DNA from: an uncultured Bariatricus sp.
GTDB lineage: Bacteria > Bacillota > Clostridia > Lachnospirales > Lachnospiraceae
Direction: 5' to 3'
Assembly: GCA_934320645.1 (NCBI GenBank)
Contig: CAKRFP010000039.1
Coordinates: 1-24,105, forward strand
Length of the DNA: 24,105 nt
A program made the translations under genes and the position numbers. The notes beneath the pieces were generated by a model. That model made no database searches and had not been told where the DNA came from. It saw nothing but the letters and a program-made list of their open reading frames with translations. Positions 1-7,534 of the stretch are shown one piece after another. Each line of letters opens with the position of its first letter. Within the stretch, counting starts at the first letter, position 1.

Positions 1-75
1 TTGAAACCGCCGTGTACCGAACGGTACGCACGGTGGTGTGAGAGGACGGCGGTTAGTCACCGCCTCCTACTCGAT
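1..75 (+). mobile_element. 3' end of a group II intron (domains V and VI), truncated by the window edge
   Basis: The first 75 bases fold as the two 3'-terminal domains of a group II self-splicing intron. Domain V: 6-13 pairs with 30-37 (8 bp, one G-U), a two-base bulge lies at 28-29, 14-18 pairs with 23-27, and the loop is GAAC at 19-22, about 34 nt in total as expected. Domain VI: 48-53 pairs with 59-64 around a 5-nt loop, 43-46 pairs with 65-68 with C47 unpaired, A69 is bulged, and 40-42 pairs with 70-72; A69 is the expected branch-point adenosine. The intron should end near the AT at 74-75. The base of domain V reads CGC rather than AGC, which hints at a class C-like type, but I do not assign a subclass. 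The intron body and any reverse-transcriptase ORF lie to the left. An open frame running through this stretch into the next gene is not a real N-terminus. Confidence 0.85.
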
Positions 76-108
76 TTAAAAAAATTAAAAGTAAATGGAG
101 AAATGATT

Positions 109-1179
109 ATGTATGTAATTAAAAATGGAACCATTCATACCGGAACGGGTGAAGTGCTTGAAAACTATGATATCTTAATCGAGGGGGAAAAGATTAAGAA
201 AATCGAAAAGAATATCTGCGAAGCAGATGCAGAAATTATCGATGCAACCGGAAAACAAGTTTTCCCTGGTTTCATCGATCCACATTCTTCTATCGGAGCT
301 ATGGGGATTCCGACTCGTTACAAAGATAATGCAGAAACTACAAATGTAATCAATCCGGATCTGAGCGTGAAGTATGCCATCGATCCAGATGAAGTGAATG
401 CACAGGAATTCTACAAATCAGGAATTACATCTGTTGGATTTTCACCGGATCACTGCAATGTGATCGGAGGACAGATTACAGTGTGTAAGACAGCTCCGGA
501 TCATATGGCGAACCGTATTGTAAAAGAGCATGCAGCAATGAAAGGAAGCGTATGCTCAACCGTTAAGGATGTATATGGTGCAAGCAACCAGATGCCGAAA
601 ACAAGAATGGGAATTTTCCATTTGCTCAAAGAAGCAATCAGAAAAGATGACCTTTTGAAGAAATATCAGATGCCATTTGTCATCGCTGCAGAAACTGCAG
701 GTGAGATTCAGTGTCTTATGGAGCTTCTGAAAGATGAAGATATCCAGCTTACAATCGTAGACGGATTTGAATTCGGCGATGCGATCGAAGAACTGAAAGA
801 AAAGAAAGTTGGAATTATCTTTGGTAATTTCAGCAACCTGTCACAGATTTCAAAACATGAAATCGACCTTTCCAGATTAAAAGAACTGGTAGAAAACGGA
901 AACCGCATCGCATTTACAAACACATGCAAAGGTGCTTCTGAAGGTAGAGAAGTATTCATCTGGAGTGCAATCGAAGTATATCGTGCAGGAATCGATGCCG
1001 AGGATGTAGTAAAAATGATGACGATCCAGCCAGCCGAGATGCTTGGTGTTGCAGATCAGATCGGAAGTATCGAAGTTGGAAAAGACGCGGACATCACAAT
1101 TTACAGTGATCATCCTGTAAAATCTTATGCGGCACACGTACAGTTTTGTATGATAAATGGAAAGGTGGTATTATCGTAA
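109..1179 (+). CDS. Amidohydrolase-family protein lacking the metal-binding residues (probable pseudoenzyme), first of a tandem pair
   Basis: A 356-residue protein with the imidazolonepropionase-like amidohydrolase layout: an N-terminal beta-sandwich strand set (1-50), a TIM-barrel core, and the C-terminal return segment with the GKDAD motif (324-328). I chose the ATG at 109 because GGAG at 97-100 sits 8 nt upstream; the ATG at 103 is too close and anything further upstream is intron. The active site is eroded. The HxH after strand 1 reads H59-S-S61, the barrel histidine positions read A193/A194 and D218, and the usual catalytic Asp reads N271. The downstream neighbour keeps all of these. The fold is therefore clear but metal-dependent hydrolysis is unlikely; a role as partner or regulatory subunit of the next protein is my inference. 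Its stop codon overlaps the next start by one base, so translation is coupled. Confidence 0.85.
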   Translation: MYVIKNGTIHTGTGEVLENYDILIEGEKIKKIEKNICEADAEIIDATGKQVFPGFIDPHSSIGAMGIPTRYKDNAETTNVINPDLSVKYAIDPDEVNAQEFYKSGITSVGFSPDHCNVIGGQITVCKTAPDHMANRIVKEHAAMKGSVCSTVKDVYGASNQMPKTRMGIFHLLKEAIRKDDLLKKYQMPFVIAAETAGEIQCLMELLKDEDIQLTIVDGFEFGDAIEELKEKKVGIIFGNFSNLSQISKHEIDLSRLKELVENGNRIAFTNTCKGASEGREVFIWSAIEVYRAGIDAEDVVKMMTIQPAEMLGVADQIGSIEVGKDADITIYSDHPVKSYAAHVQFCMINGKVVLS

Positions 1180-2336
1180 TGCAGACATTAATCAAAAATG
1201 GTATTTTGTATACAATGACAGAGGATAAGGGCATCTTTCAGGGGGATATTCTCGTCGAAGGAACAAAGATCAAAGAAGTAGCAGAACATATCAGTGAAGA
1301 CTGCTTAGAGGATGGAGATAAGCTCATTGAGGCAGAAGGATATTATGTTCTTCCGGGACTTATCGATGCACATTCTCACATCGGATTGTTTGATTTCAAT
1401 GTGGATCCGGGTGTAGACGATGCCAATGAGATGACAAATCCGGTTACTCTTTCGGTTGATGCACGTTTTGGAACAAATCCAAAAGCAAGAGAATTTAAAG
1501 TAGCTTATGAGCACGGAATCACAACCATGCTTCTGACTCCGGGAAGCGGAAATGTATTTTGCGGACTTCCGTTTGCACTTAAAACTTATGGAAACAATGT
1601 GTTTGATATGACAATCAAATCTCCATGTGCTGTAAAGATTGCTCTTGGCGGTAATCCGAAAAATACATACGGAGATCAGAGAAGACTTCCGATGACAAGA
1701 ATGGGAATCGCTAAGGTTCTGGATGATACCTTTGCAAAAGCAAAGAAATACATGGAAGACAAAGAACAGAATAAAGAAGTGGAGTATGATCCGGATATGG
1801 AAGCTCTTTGCCTGGCTTTAAAAGGAGAAATTCCATGTAAGATCCACTGTACACAGTATGATATGCTCACAGCAATCGAGATTGCGAAAAAATACAACGT
1901 ACACTTCTCATTAGAACATGCATGGGGAGCAACCGATTATCTGGATGAAATCGTGGAAAGCGGATGCGATATATGCTACGGACCGATTGCAACTTACCGT
2001 AGTCCTGGAGAACGTAGAAAAATCGATGTGGAAGCTGTAAAAATGCTGGATGACAGAGGGGTGAATGTGGCGATGATCACTGATTCACCGATTCTGAGTG
2101 AAGAATCCCTGTATCATCATGTGGGAGAAGCAGTGCGTGAAGGACTTGCACAGGAGAGAGCAGTAAGAACGGTTACGATCAATGCTGCAAAAGTGCTGGG
2201 TGTAGAAGACCGTCTGGGAAGCCTGGAAGAAGGAAAAGATGCAGATATTATTGTAATGAAAGGAAAACTCGGACTTGATACCGATGCAATGGTATACTAT
2301 ACGATGATTGAAGGTAAGATCGTATATCAGAAATAG
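1179..2336 (+). CDS. Metal-dependent amidohydrolase (imidazolonepropionase-like), second of the pair
   Basis: A 385-residue cytoplasmic amidohydrolase-superfamily enzyme. Visible metal and catalytic positions are H65-x-H67 in the PGLIDAHSH motif, H223 (KIHC), H247 (LEHAWG) and D302 (ITDSP). K153 could be the bridging lysine. The GKDADI motif near 352-357 closes the beta-sandwich. The start is the ATG at 1179, preceded by AAAGGTGG about ten bases upstream and sharing its A with the TAA of the upstream gene; an earlier in-frame ATG at 1146 lies inside that gene and has no ribosome site. Both proteins share TRMGI (here 173-177), so they arose by duplication. The substrate is unknown: the superfamily acts on cyclic amides, dipeptides, ureas and similar compounds, and nothing around the pair names one. 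It is followed by a strong terminator. Confidence 0.88.
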   Translation: MQTLIKNGILYTMTEDKGIFQGDILVEGTKIKEVAEHISEDCLEDGDKLIEAEGYYVLPGLIDAHSHIGLFDFNVDPGVDDANEMTNPVTLSVDARFGTNPKAREFKVAYEHGITTMLLTPGSGNVFCGLPFALKTYGNNVFDMTIKSPCAVKIALGGNPKNTYGDQRRLPMTRMGIAKVLDDTFAKAKKYMEDKEQNKEVEYDPDMEALCLALKGEIPCKIHCTQYDMLTAIEIAKKYNVHFSLEHAWGATDYLDEIVESGCDICYGPIATYRSPGERRKIDVEAVKMLDDRGVNVAMITDSPILSEESLYHHVGEAVREGLAQERAVRTVTINAAKVLGVEDRLGSLEEGKDADIIVMKGKLGLDTDAMVYYTMIEGKIVYQK

Positions 2337-2355
2337 AGGACCAGAGCGATAGATA

Positions 2356-2400
2356 AAAAAAGAGAGATCAGTGAATTTTAACATTCACTGATCTCTTTTT
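2356..2400. terminator. Bidirectional intrinsic terminator between convergent genes
   Basis: 2363-2376 pairs perfectly with 2383-2396 (14 bp, 6-nt loop). It is followed by a T-run at 2396-2400 on the plus strand and preceded by an A-run at 2355-2361, which gives a U-tract on the minus strand. It ends the amidohydrolase transcript and could also stop minus-strand transcripts coming from the penicillin-binding protein gene. Confidence 0.9.
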
Positions 2401-2582
2401 ATTTCATAGGAAATTCCGAAGGAACTTCCTATGAAATAAAAGGCACTGCGTGCCGGAGATGCGCACTCGCACGAAGATGAAGAATGTCGCAAGCGGTTTA
2501 CGCTCCGCTTCGGTCGTTGCTTAACGAGCGCCTCTGGCGCTCAGCAACGCGCTTGGCGCGAGAATGTGCCGAGGCACATTCT
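2401..2582. repeat. Intergenic array of consecutive hairpins (palindromic element)
   Basis: This non-coding stretch is almost entirely inverted repeats. 2401-2412 pairs with 2426-2437 (12 bp, with an inner 4-bp stem around GAA). 2442-2446 pairs with 2450-2454. 2460-2463 pairs with 2468-2471. 2491-2496 pairs with 2505-2510. 2515-2521 pairs with 2543-2549, enclosing 2526-2532 with 2536-2542. 2548-2552 pairs with 2556-2560. 2561-2570 pairs with 2573-2582 (10 bp around GA). The middle is far more GC-rich than the flanks. None of the GC-rich hairpins has a proper T-run. It may be a dispersed palindromic (REP/MITE-like) element or the structured 3' UTR of the minus-strand gene. I cannot see other copies in this window. 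Confidence 0.65.
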
Positions 2583-2612
2583 TTCTTATTGTTCTAATCG
2601 GATGATGGATTC

Positions 2613-5174
2613 TTACTGTCCATTGCTAGAATCTGTGCCGCCTGGATTGCCGCCATTACCAGAGTCGCCACCAGTGTTACCTGAATTATTATTACCAGAA
2701 TCCGATGAACCGTTATTATCACCGGTTGAAGGATCCGTTGTTGAATTGGAATCTCCATCTGTAACATCTTCATCTTCATCTTCATCTTCTTCCTCGTCTT
2801 TTGTAGATTTGGAAGGAGTTTTTGTTGTTACATGACCGGTACATGTCTCAGTAGGAGCTGTACTCGGATCAAACCATTCTGTCTGGGAAGGACAGCTTGA
2901 AGTTGCCAGCTTACCGGTTTGTGTGCAGACCGTTTTCTGAACAAGAGAACTTGGCATTTCAAATTCTTTGTAAGTAAGTCCGAATGCTTCGTCAATCCGG
3001 TTCATGATCTTAGCCCAGATCTTGAAGTGATAGTTCCAGCTTCCTTCTGACATTTCCTGATTGCCGTCATAGCCCATCCAGATACCACAGGTATAGTAAG
3101 GGGTAAAGCCTTCAAACCAGAAGTCGCGGTTGTCAGAGGTTGTACCGGATTTACCGGATGCTGGCATATTATTAAGCTGTGCATCGGTTGCAGTACCTTT
3201 TGTGACAACGTCCTGCATGGCATTGGTAAGAAGTGCTGCCGTTGTATCCTTGATCACTTCATAGGTTTCCGGATTGGAATTGTCGATCAGGACATTTCCA
3301 TCATGATCCAGTACTTTTGTGTACAGGGATGGTTTGGTATATACACCGCCATTTGCAATGGATGCATAGGCAGCCGTCAGTTCATAGTTGTAAACACCAT
3401 GGGAAATACCACCAAGAGCCAGGGATTCGACTGCATCATCTTCAGTCAGTGTGGAAAGACCGAATTTCTCGCAGTAATCAAATCCAAGATTGATACCAAT
3501 TTTATTCAGTGTCTTTACGGCAATGATATTCATGGACTGTTCGATTGCCTGGCGGTATGTTACAGTACCTTTGTAGTAGTCGCCCCACCAGTTGTGAACC
3601 TGGTGATGTTCTAGATCATGCTGATAGTAGTATTCTTCATCAACCTCTGTGGTAGCAAGTGTAAGACCTGCACTGTCCAGAGCCGGAGCATATACTGCAA
3701 GGATCTTGAAAGTAGAACCTGCATTACGGGTAGAGCCTTTGTACGCACGGTTCAGACCACGGTTGGTCGTCTTCTGACCACGTCCACCGACAAGAGCTTT
3801 GATCTGACCGGTCTTCTGATCGATGATGGTCAGGGAAGTCTGCGGCTGTGGAGAGAGGTTGACATATTCATCATAAGTCTCACCTTCCTGAAGAAGACTG
3901 TTACGGAATGCATCAATTCTTTCCTGGGCAGCTTCCTGGGATCCGAAGAGAAGTCCTTCATCGTCGTTGTATACATCGGCTCCGAACTGCTTCAGATGTC
4001 CGGCACTGTAGTTGTCTACCGAACCATCGGTATGATAGATCGTGAGGGCATAGTCAATTCCCCAGTCAATATTTGCCGGATAGTTGTTGTCATCATTCAG
4101 TTCTTCATCGCAGATATTCTGCATCGTAAGATTCTGAGTTGAATAAATGGTAAGACCACCGCTGTACAGTGCATTTTCAGCCTGTGTCTGGGAATAGCCA
4201 AGTCCGTCTTTTGAGGTGAGATCTTCGATCAGCTGCTCAGAAAGGGCATCGACAAAATAAGAGTTGACGGTGCTGGACTCTTCGATTCGTGTATTTACGT
4301 TCTGAATTCTGGAATATACGTCATCCGCCAGTGCTTCGTCGTGGGCAGCCTGATCGATCCAGCCCTGATCGAGCATGTCATCCAGAACTTTTTTGCGGCG
4401 GGTTGCGTTGTCTTCCGGATTGGTGATCGGATTGTATCTTCCCGGATTCTGTGTGATCGCAGCGATGGTTGCAGATTCGGAAAGGTTAAGTTCATTGACA
4501 TCCTTATTAAAATATCTCTGTGCGGCTGACTGTACTCCCAGACAGTCCTGACCAAGGTTGATCGTGTTCAGGTAGCTTTCAAGGATTGAATCTTTATCAA
4601 GCTGCTTTTCAACCTGAATTGCGAGATACTGTTCCTGGATCTTACGTTCCAGCTTTTCTTCAAAAGTACTTTCATTTACAAAGTCAGGGAAGACATTGTT
4701 CTTGATCAGCTGCTGGGTAATGGTACTGGCTCCTTCAGAGAAGTTGCCGCCATGAGTGATACCAACAACAAAAGCACGGATAATACCCTGAATATCAACA
4801 CCGTTATGCTTGTAAAAACGGGAGTCTTCAATTGCGACGAATGCATGTTGTAGATCCTCCGGGATCTGATCAATCGTCTTATATACACGGTTGGCACCTG
4901 CACCGGTGAATTCGGCTATTGTTGTCGTGCCGTCGTCTGCAAGTGCGGTGGACGTATAACCCTGTGGTTTGATGCTGTCAGCTGTAATCTCAGGTGCATT
5001 ATCAATCACATGCTTGATGATAAAGCCACCTCCGATCGCTGCGAGGATACAGCAGACAAAGATACATAATAGAAAACCTTTAAAAAGGCGAACGCCCAGT
5101 TTCTTTTTGCGCATATTCTTTTTCGATGTTATGCGTTTTTGTTTTTTAGAAGCTTTTCGCTTTCCATAATTCAT
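2613..5174 (-). CDS. Class A (PBP1A-type) penicillin-binding protein, bifunctional glycosyltransferase/transpeptidase (ponA-like)
   Basis: An 853-residue membrane-anchored peptidoglycan synthase that polymerises lipid II and cross-links stem peptides outside the membrane. It has a very basic cytoplasmic head (1-28), one membrane segment (about 33-53), a GT51 domain with catalytic E116 in AIEDSRFY and the GASTITQQL motif (148-156), then a transpeptidase domain with S487-T-F-K490, S547-M-N549 and K675-S-G-T678. All catalytic motifs are present. A Cys-containing segment (750-778) and a tail that is first Asp/Glu-rich (793-803) and then Ser/Asn/Gly-rich follow; such tails are common in Firmicute PBP1. 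I chose the ATG at 5174-5172 because AAGGAGG lies 8 nt upstream; an ATG at 5192 would place that ribosome site inside the coding region. The gene stands alone, divergent from yigZ. Confidence 0.95.
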   Translation of the reverse strand: MNYGKRKASKKQKRITSKKNMRKKKLGVRLFKGFLLCIFVCCILAAIGGGFIIKHVIDNAPEITADSIKPQGYTSTALADDGTTTIAEFTGAGANRVYKTIDQIPEDLQHAFVAIEDSRFYKHNGVDIQGIIRAFVVGITHGGNFSEGASTITQQLIKNNVFPDFVNESTFEEKLERKIQEQYLAIQVEKQLDKDSILESYLNTINLGQDCLGVQSAAQRYFNKDVNELNLSESATIAAITQNPGRYNPITNPEDNATRRKKVLDDMLDQGWIDQAAHDEALADDVYSRIQNVNTRIEESSTVNSYFVDALSEQLIEDLTSKDGLGYSQTQAENALYSGGLTIYSTQNLTMQNICDEELNDDNNYPANIDWGIDYALTIYHTDGSVDNYSAGHLKQFGADVYNDDEGLLFGSQEAAQERIDAFRNSLLQEGETYDEYVNLSPQPQTSLTIIDQKTGQIKALVGGRGQKTTNRGLNRAYKGSTRNAGSTFKILAVYAPALDSAGLTLATTEVDEEYYYQHDLEHHQVHNWWGDYYKGTVTYRQAIEQSMNIIAVKTLNKIGINLGFDYCEKFGLSTLTEDDAVESLALGGISHGVYNYELTAAYASIANGGVYTKPSLYTKVLDHDGNVLIDNSNPETYEVIKDTTAALLTNAMQDVVTKGTATDAQLNNMPASGKSGTTSDNRDFWFEGFTPYYTCGIWMGYDGNQEMSEGSWNYHFKIWAKIMNRIDEAFGLTYKEFEMPSSLVQKTVCTQTGKLATSSCPSQTEWFDPSTAPTETCTGHVTTKTPSKSTKDEEEDEDEDEDVTDGDSNSTTDPSTGDNNGSSDSGNNNSGNTGGDSGNGGNPGGTDSSNGQ

Positions 5175-5200
5175 GAATGCTTCCTCCTTCATATTGCAAT

Positions 5201-5209
5201 ATTATATCA
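5201..5209 (-). promoter_or_regulatory. Extended -10 promoter for the penicillin-binding protein gene
   Basis: On the minus strand TGATATAAT (5209-5201) is a perfect TATAAT with a TGn extension. The -35 region at the right distance is only a weak AT-rich match. It lies about 27 nt upstream of the start codon, so the leader would be short. Confidence 0.55.
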
Positions 5210-5317
5210 AACTTGATAATCTAAATAAAGGAAAACTTGAAAACTTCGATGTTTCATTTTACAAAATTAAGAAAAACTTCGGAAATAGGAGGAAATTGTA
5301 ATATTTTTGTAATTTTC

Positions 5318-5346
5318 TTGCATCTGAAGGAATAGATTTGTATACT
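5318..5346 (+). promoter_or_regulatory. Sigma-A type promoter for yigZ
   Basis: TTGCAT (5318-5323) and TATACT (5341-5346) are separated by exactly 17 bp. Transcription would start near 5353, about 38 nt before the yigZ ATG. Together with the minus-strand promoter at 5201-5209 this accounts for most of the gap between the divergent genes. Confidence 0.75.
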
Positions 5347-5390
5347 GGGAATAGTGAAAATATAAGGAAAATGAAGGGAAAAACGCAGAC

Positions 5391-6047
5391 ATGCAGGAAG
5401 AATACAAAACAGTATACCGGGGAGGAGAAGGGGAGATCGTAGAAAAGAAATCCCGTTTTATCGCAACGGTAAGACCGGTTCACTCAGAGGAAGAGGTACT
5501 GGCATTTATAGAAGAAGTGAAGAAAAAGTACTGGGACGCAAGACATAACTGTTTTGCCTATGTGATCGGCGTGAACAATCCGACATTAAGATGCAGTGAT
5601 GACGGGGAACCGGCAGGAACTGCAGGAAAACCGATGCTGGATGTGCTGACAGGGGAGGGACTTTATGACACCGCAGTGGTTGTAACCAGATATTTTGGAG
5701 GAACACTTCTGGGGACCGGAGGTCTCGTGCGGGCTTATCAGGGCGCAACGAAGGAAGGCCTTCAGGCAAGCACGGTGATCACCAAGCGTCTGGGATACCG
5801 GTATGAGATTGGAACGGATTACACCGGACTTGGTAAGATCCAGTATATTCTGGGACAGCGGCAGATCAGTGTGCAAGATACAGAGTACACGGATAAGGTG
5901 CTGATCTGGGTGATTCTGCCATACGATCAGGAAAAAAGCGTGGTTTCGGAGATCATAGAGGGAACCAACGGTCAGGCTGTGATCGAAAAAGGAGACAGCT
6001 GCTACTTTGCAGAGGATGGAAAAGAAATTCTCATTTTTGAGGAATAG
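5391..6047 (+). CDS. yigZ: YigZ/IMPACT family protein
   Basis: A 218-residue soluble protein of the IMPACT (UPF0029/YigZ) family. Conserved signatures are KKSRFIA (19-25), ARHNCFAY (50-57), DDGEPAGTAGKPML (70-83) and the glycine-rich TRYFGGTLLGTGGLVRAY (99-116). The remaining ~80 residues form the small ferredoxin-like C-terminal domain of bacterial members. Eukaryotic IMPACT modulates GCN2 signalling; the bacterial role is not settled, and an RNA- or ribosome-linked function is only suggested by the fold. Length matches the family. The ATG at 5391 is preceded by AAGGGA at 5374-5379, a slightly long spacing. It is monocistronic, with its own promoter, and converges on hpf. Confidence 0.93.
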   Translation: MQEEYKTVYRGGEGEIVEKKSRFIATVRPVHSEEEVLAFIEEVKKKYWDARHNCFAYVIGVNNPTLRCSDDGEPAGTAGKPMLDVLTGEGLYDTAVVVTRYFGGTLLGTGGLVRAYQGATKEGLQASTVITKRLGYRYEIGTDYTGLGKIQYILGQRQISVQDTEYTDKVLIWVILPYDQEKSVVSEIIEGTNGQAVIEKGDSCYFAEDGKEILIFEE

Positions 6048-6072
6048 AAGGCATTCTGAAATAAGGCTATAG

Positions 6073-6116
6073 AGAAGCCCCCTATAGAACGGAGATTTGT
6101 TCTGTAGAGGGCTTCT
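6073..6116. terminator. Hairpin downstream of yigZ (probable terminator)
   Basis: 6073-6090 pairs with 6099-6116 over 18 positions with one mismatch (C6081/A6108) and one G-U, around an 8-nt loop. Only two extra T residues follow, so it is a strong hairpin with a weak U-tract. It sits in the convergent gap between yigZ and hpf. Confidence 0.55.
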
Positions 6117-6134
6117 TGCAATACCTTAATATGT

Positions 6135-6163
6135 AAGAGAAGCTACCATTAGCAGCTTCTCTT
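6135..6163. terminator. Second hairpin, nearest to the hpf stop codon
   Basis: 6135-6144 pairs perfectly with 6154-6163 (10 bp, 9-nt loop). It lies just downstream of the minus-strand hpf stop at 6178. Neither side has a clear T-run, so termination is uncertain. Its 3' flank resembles the 3' flank of the preceding hairpin (both contain ATACCTTA). Confidence 0.45.
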
Positions 6164-6177
6164 GATACCTTATAATC

Positions 6178-6714
6178 TTACTGAAATTCCGGTTCGATCA
6201 GACCGTAGGTTCCATTCTTTCTCTTATATACAACATTGACTTCATCCGTCTCTGCATTGCTGAATACATAGAAGTTATGTCCGAGGAGTTCCATCTGGAT
6301 GCATGCATCCTCCGGGAACATCGGTTTGATACCGAAACGCTTGGTACGGACAATCTCAATCTCGTCTGTCTCTGCTGCTGTGGTATCAGATTCAATGAAT
6401 TCCTGACGGAAATCATGTCCGCCCTGCTGCTTTGCGATAAGCTTGGTTTTATACTTTCTGAGCTGACGCTCGATAATTTCTTCTACGAGATCAATGGACA
6501 CATACATATCACTGCTTTCCTGTTCGGAACGGATAATGTTTCCTTTTACAGGGATCGTAACTTCGATTTTCTGACGTTCTTTTTCGACACTGAGTGTAAC
6601 GATGATGTCAGTTCCAGGAGTAAAATACTTTTCCAGTTTTCCTAATTTCTGTTCTACAGCCTGTTTGAGACCAGGTGTGATGTCAATGTTTCTTCCGCTA
6701 ATGATAAAATTCAT
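6178..6714 (-). CDS. hpf: Ribosome hibernation-promoting factor, long form
   Basis: A 178-residue long-type HPF (YfiA/RaiA family). The N-terminal domain (1 to about 97) binds the 30S decoding centre; it opens with MNFIISGRNIDITPGL and keeps the KLGKLEKYF helix (23-31). After a variable linker (98-117) comes the C-terminal dimerisation domain (118-176), with VRTKRFGIKPM and the GHNFYVF segment; this domain joins two 70S ribosomes into 100S dimers in Firmicutes. I chose the ATG at 6714-6712 because AGGAG lies 9 nt upstream; an 11-residue upstream extension would run through that site. A good promoter lies about 110 nt upstream. Long HPFs are usually induced by stress or stationary phase; no sigma-B-like site is evident here. 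Confidence 0.95.
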   Translation of the reverse strand: MNFIISGRNIDITPGLKQAVEQKLGKLEKYFTPGTDIIVTLSVEKERQKIEVTIPVKGNIIRSEQESSDMYVSIDLVEEIIERQLRKYKTKLIAKQQGGHDFRQEFIESDTTAAETDEIEIVRTKRFGIKPMFPEDACIQMELLGHNFYVFSNAETDEVNVVYKRKNGTYGLIEPEFQ

Positions 6715-6831
6715 ACAGCTCAACTCCTTTTTTCTCATATTTCTCATAGTATGTACGGAGATAAGTGCACCTATAAGAGCTTGACCGACTGGATGTATAG
6801 ATAGCTTTTATATCCTTCCGGCTATAGCTAC

Positions 6832-6861
6832 ATTATACTCTATCATAGGTGGCAGATGCAA
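6832..6861 (-). promoter_or_regulatory. Promoter for hpf with a ~110-nt leader
   Basis: On the minus strand TTGCAT (6861-6856) and TATAAT (6837-6832) are 18 bp apart. The transcript would start near 6825 and have a leader of about 110 nt. That leader contains a short palindrome near the 5' end but no riboswitch I recognise. Confidence 0.7.
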
Positions 6862-6922
6862 TGGTAAATGCAAAAAAATTATTAAAATTCTATGAAGAAA
6901 ACTGAATTGTCAGAATATTCTG

Positions 6923-7534
6923 CTAATGAATAGAACGGATGACTTCAATACGGCTGATTTTGCCGTTGTGCATTTTGGCAACGCGTAGCCCGAAATTATC
7001 AAAGAATATACAGGCGCCGACACCGATCTCCGTCTTTTCCTGTTCAAATCTTTTAGTGATCACATCATATAAGGTCTGTTCATCTTCGTATGGAATATGT
7101 ACATGCAGGATACTGTTCACAACCTGTGCTTTGGTAGTAGCACGGAAAATGATTTTCTCAGATTCATCAAATTCAATAAAGAGAAACTTTCTGGTTGCAA
7201 ACAGAAGGGCAATGGAAACCACACCGATCAGACTGGATACCGGATTGTTGTGTGCCATGATCACCTGTCTTGCGATGGCAAATAACAGAACCTCGAAAAC
7301 CGTGGAAGGTTTGTGCTGATAAAGCATGCGGATCAGTTCGACGCCGATGATCAGGTTGAAACAGGTCTCTACCATATCTTCATAATTCGGATAGATATCG
7401 TGGTTCGGTACGTTTGGCATGGACATGACTAGCTGGATCAGCAGAATGATGATACCGGCAGCCAGAACAAATGAAATAATAAATTCAAGAAGTACGGTCA
7501 GCTTATGAAGTGCTGCGCTTAAGTATTTTTTCAT
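6923..7534 (-). CDS. PsiE-like membrane protein with a C-terminal soluble domain, unknown function
   Basis: A 203-residue protein with four predicted membrane segments (about 12-38, 54-72, 78-95 and 98-118) and a soluble C-terminal domain (about 125-200). The membrane part resembles the phosphate-starvation-inducible PsiE family: acidic NYEDMVE before the second helix, then the ELIRMLYQHKP loop. The soluble part, with GVGACIFFDNFGLRV (171-185) and GKISRIEVI, looks like a small alpha/beta domain similar to transporter-associated (CorC/HlyC-type) domains. Both assignments rest on reading the sequence, not on a search. The ATG at 7534 follows AAGGGGG at about 7 nt. That ribosome site is the 3' arm of a terminator-like hairpin after typA, so expression may be limited by readthrough from typA. 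Confidence 0.7.
   Translation of the reverse strand: MKKYLSAALHKLTVLLEFIISFVLAAGIIILLIQLVMSMPNVPNHDIYPNYEDMVETCFNLIIGVELIRMLYQHKPSTVFEVLLFAIARQVIMAHNNPVSSLIGVVSIALLFATRKFLFIEFDESEKIIFRATTKAQVVNSILHVHIPYEDEQTLYDVITKRFEQEKTEIGVGACIFFDNFGLRVAKMHNGKISRIEVIRSIH

Noticed and set aside
1..108. N-terminal extension of the first amidohydrolase reading from the TTG at base 1
   Set aside because: The stretch is structured intron RNA, its translation has no family similarity, and a good ribosome site points to the ATG at 109.
2561..2582. Intrinsic terminator at the 22-nt palindrome
   Set aside because: On the minus strand it is followed by GC-rich sequence, and on the plus strand no gene upstream needs it; it is better treated as part of the hairpin array.
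2401..2582. CRISPR array
   Set aside because: The stems differ from one another and there are no regular direct repeats with unique spacers.
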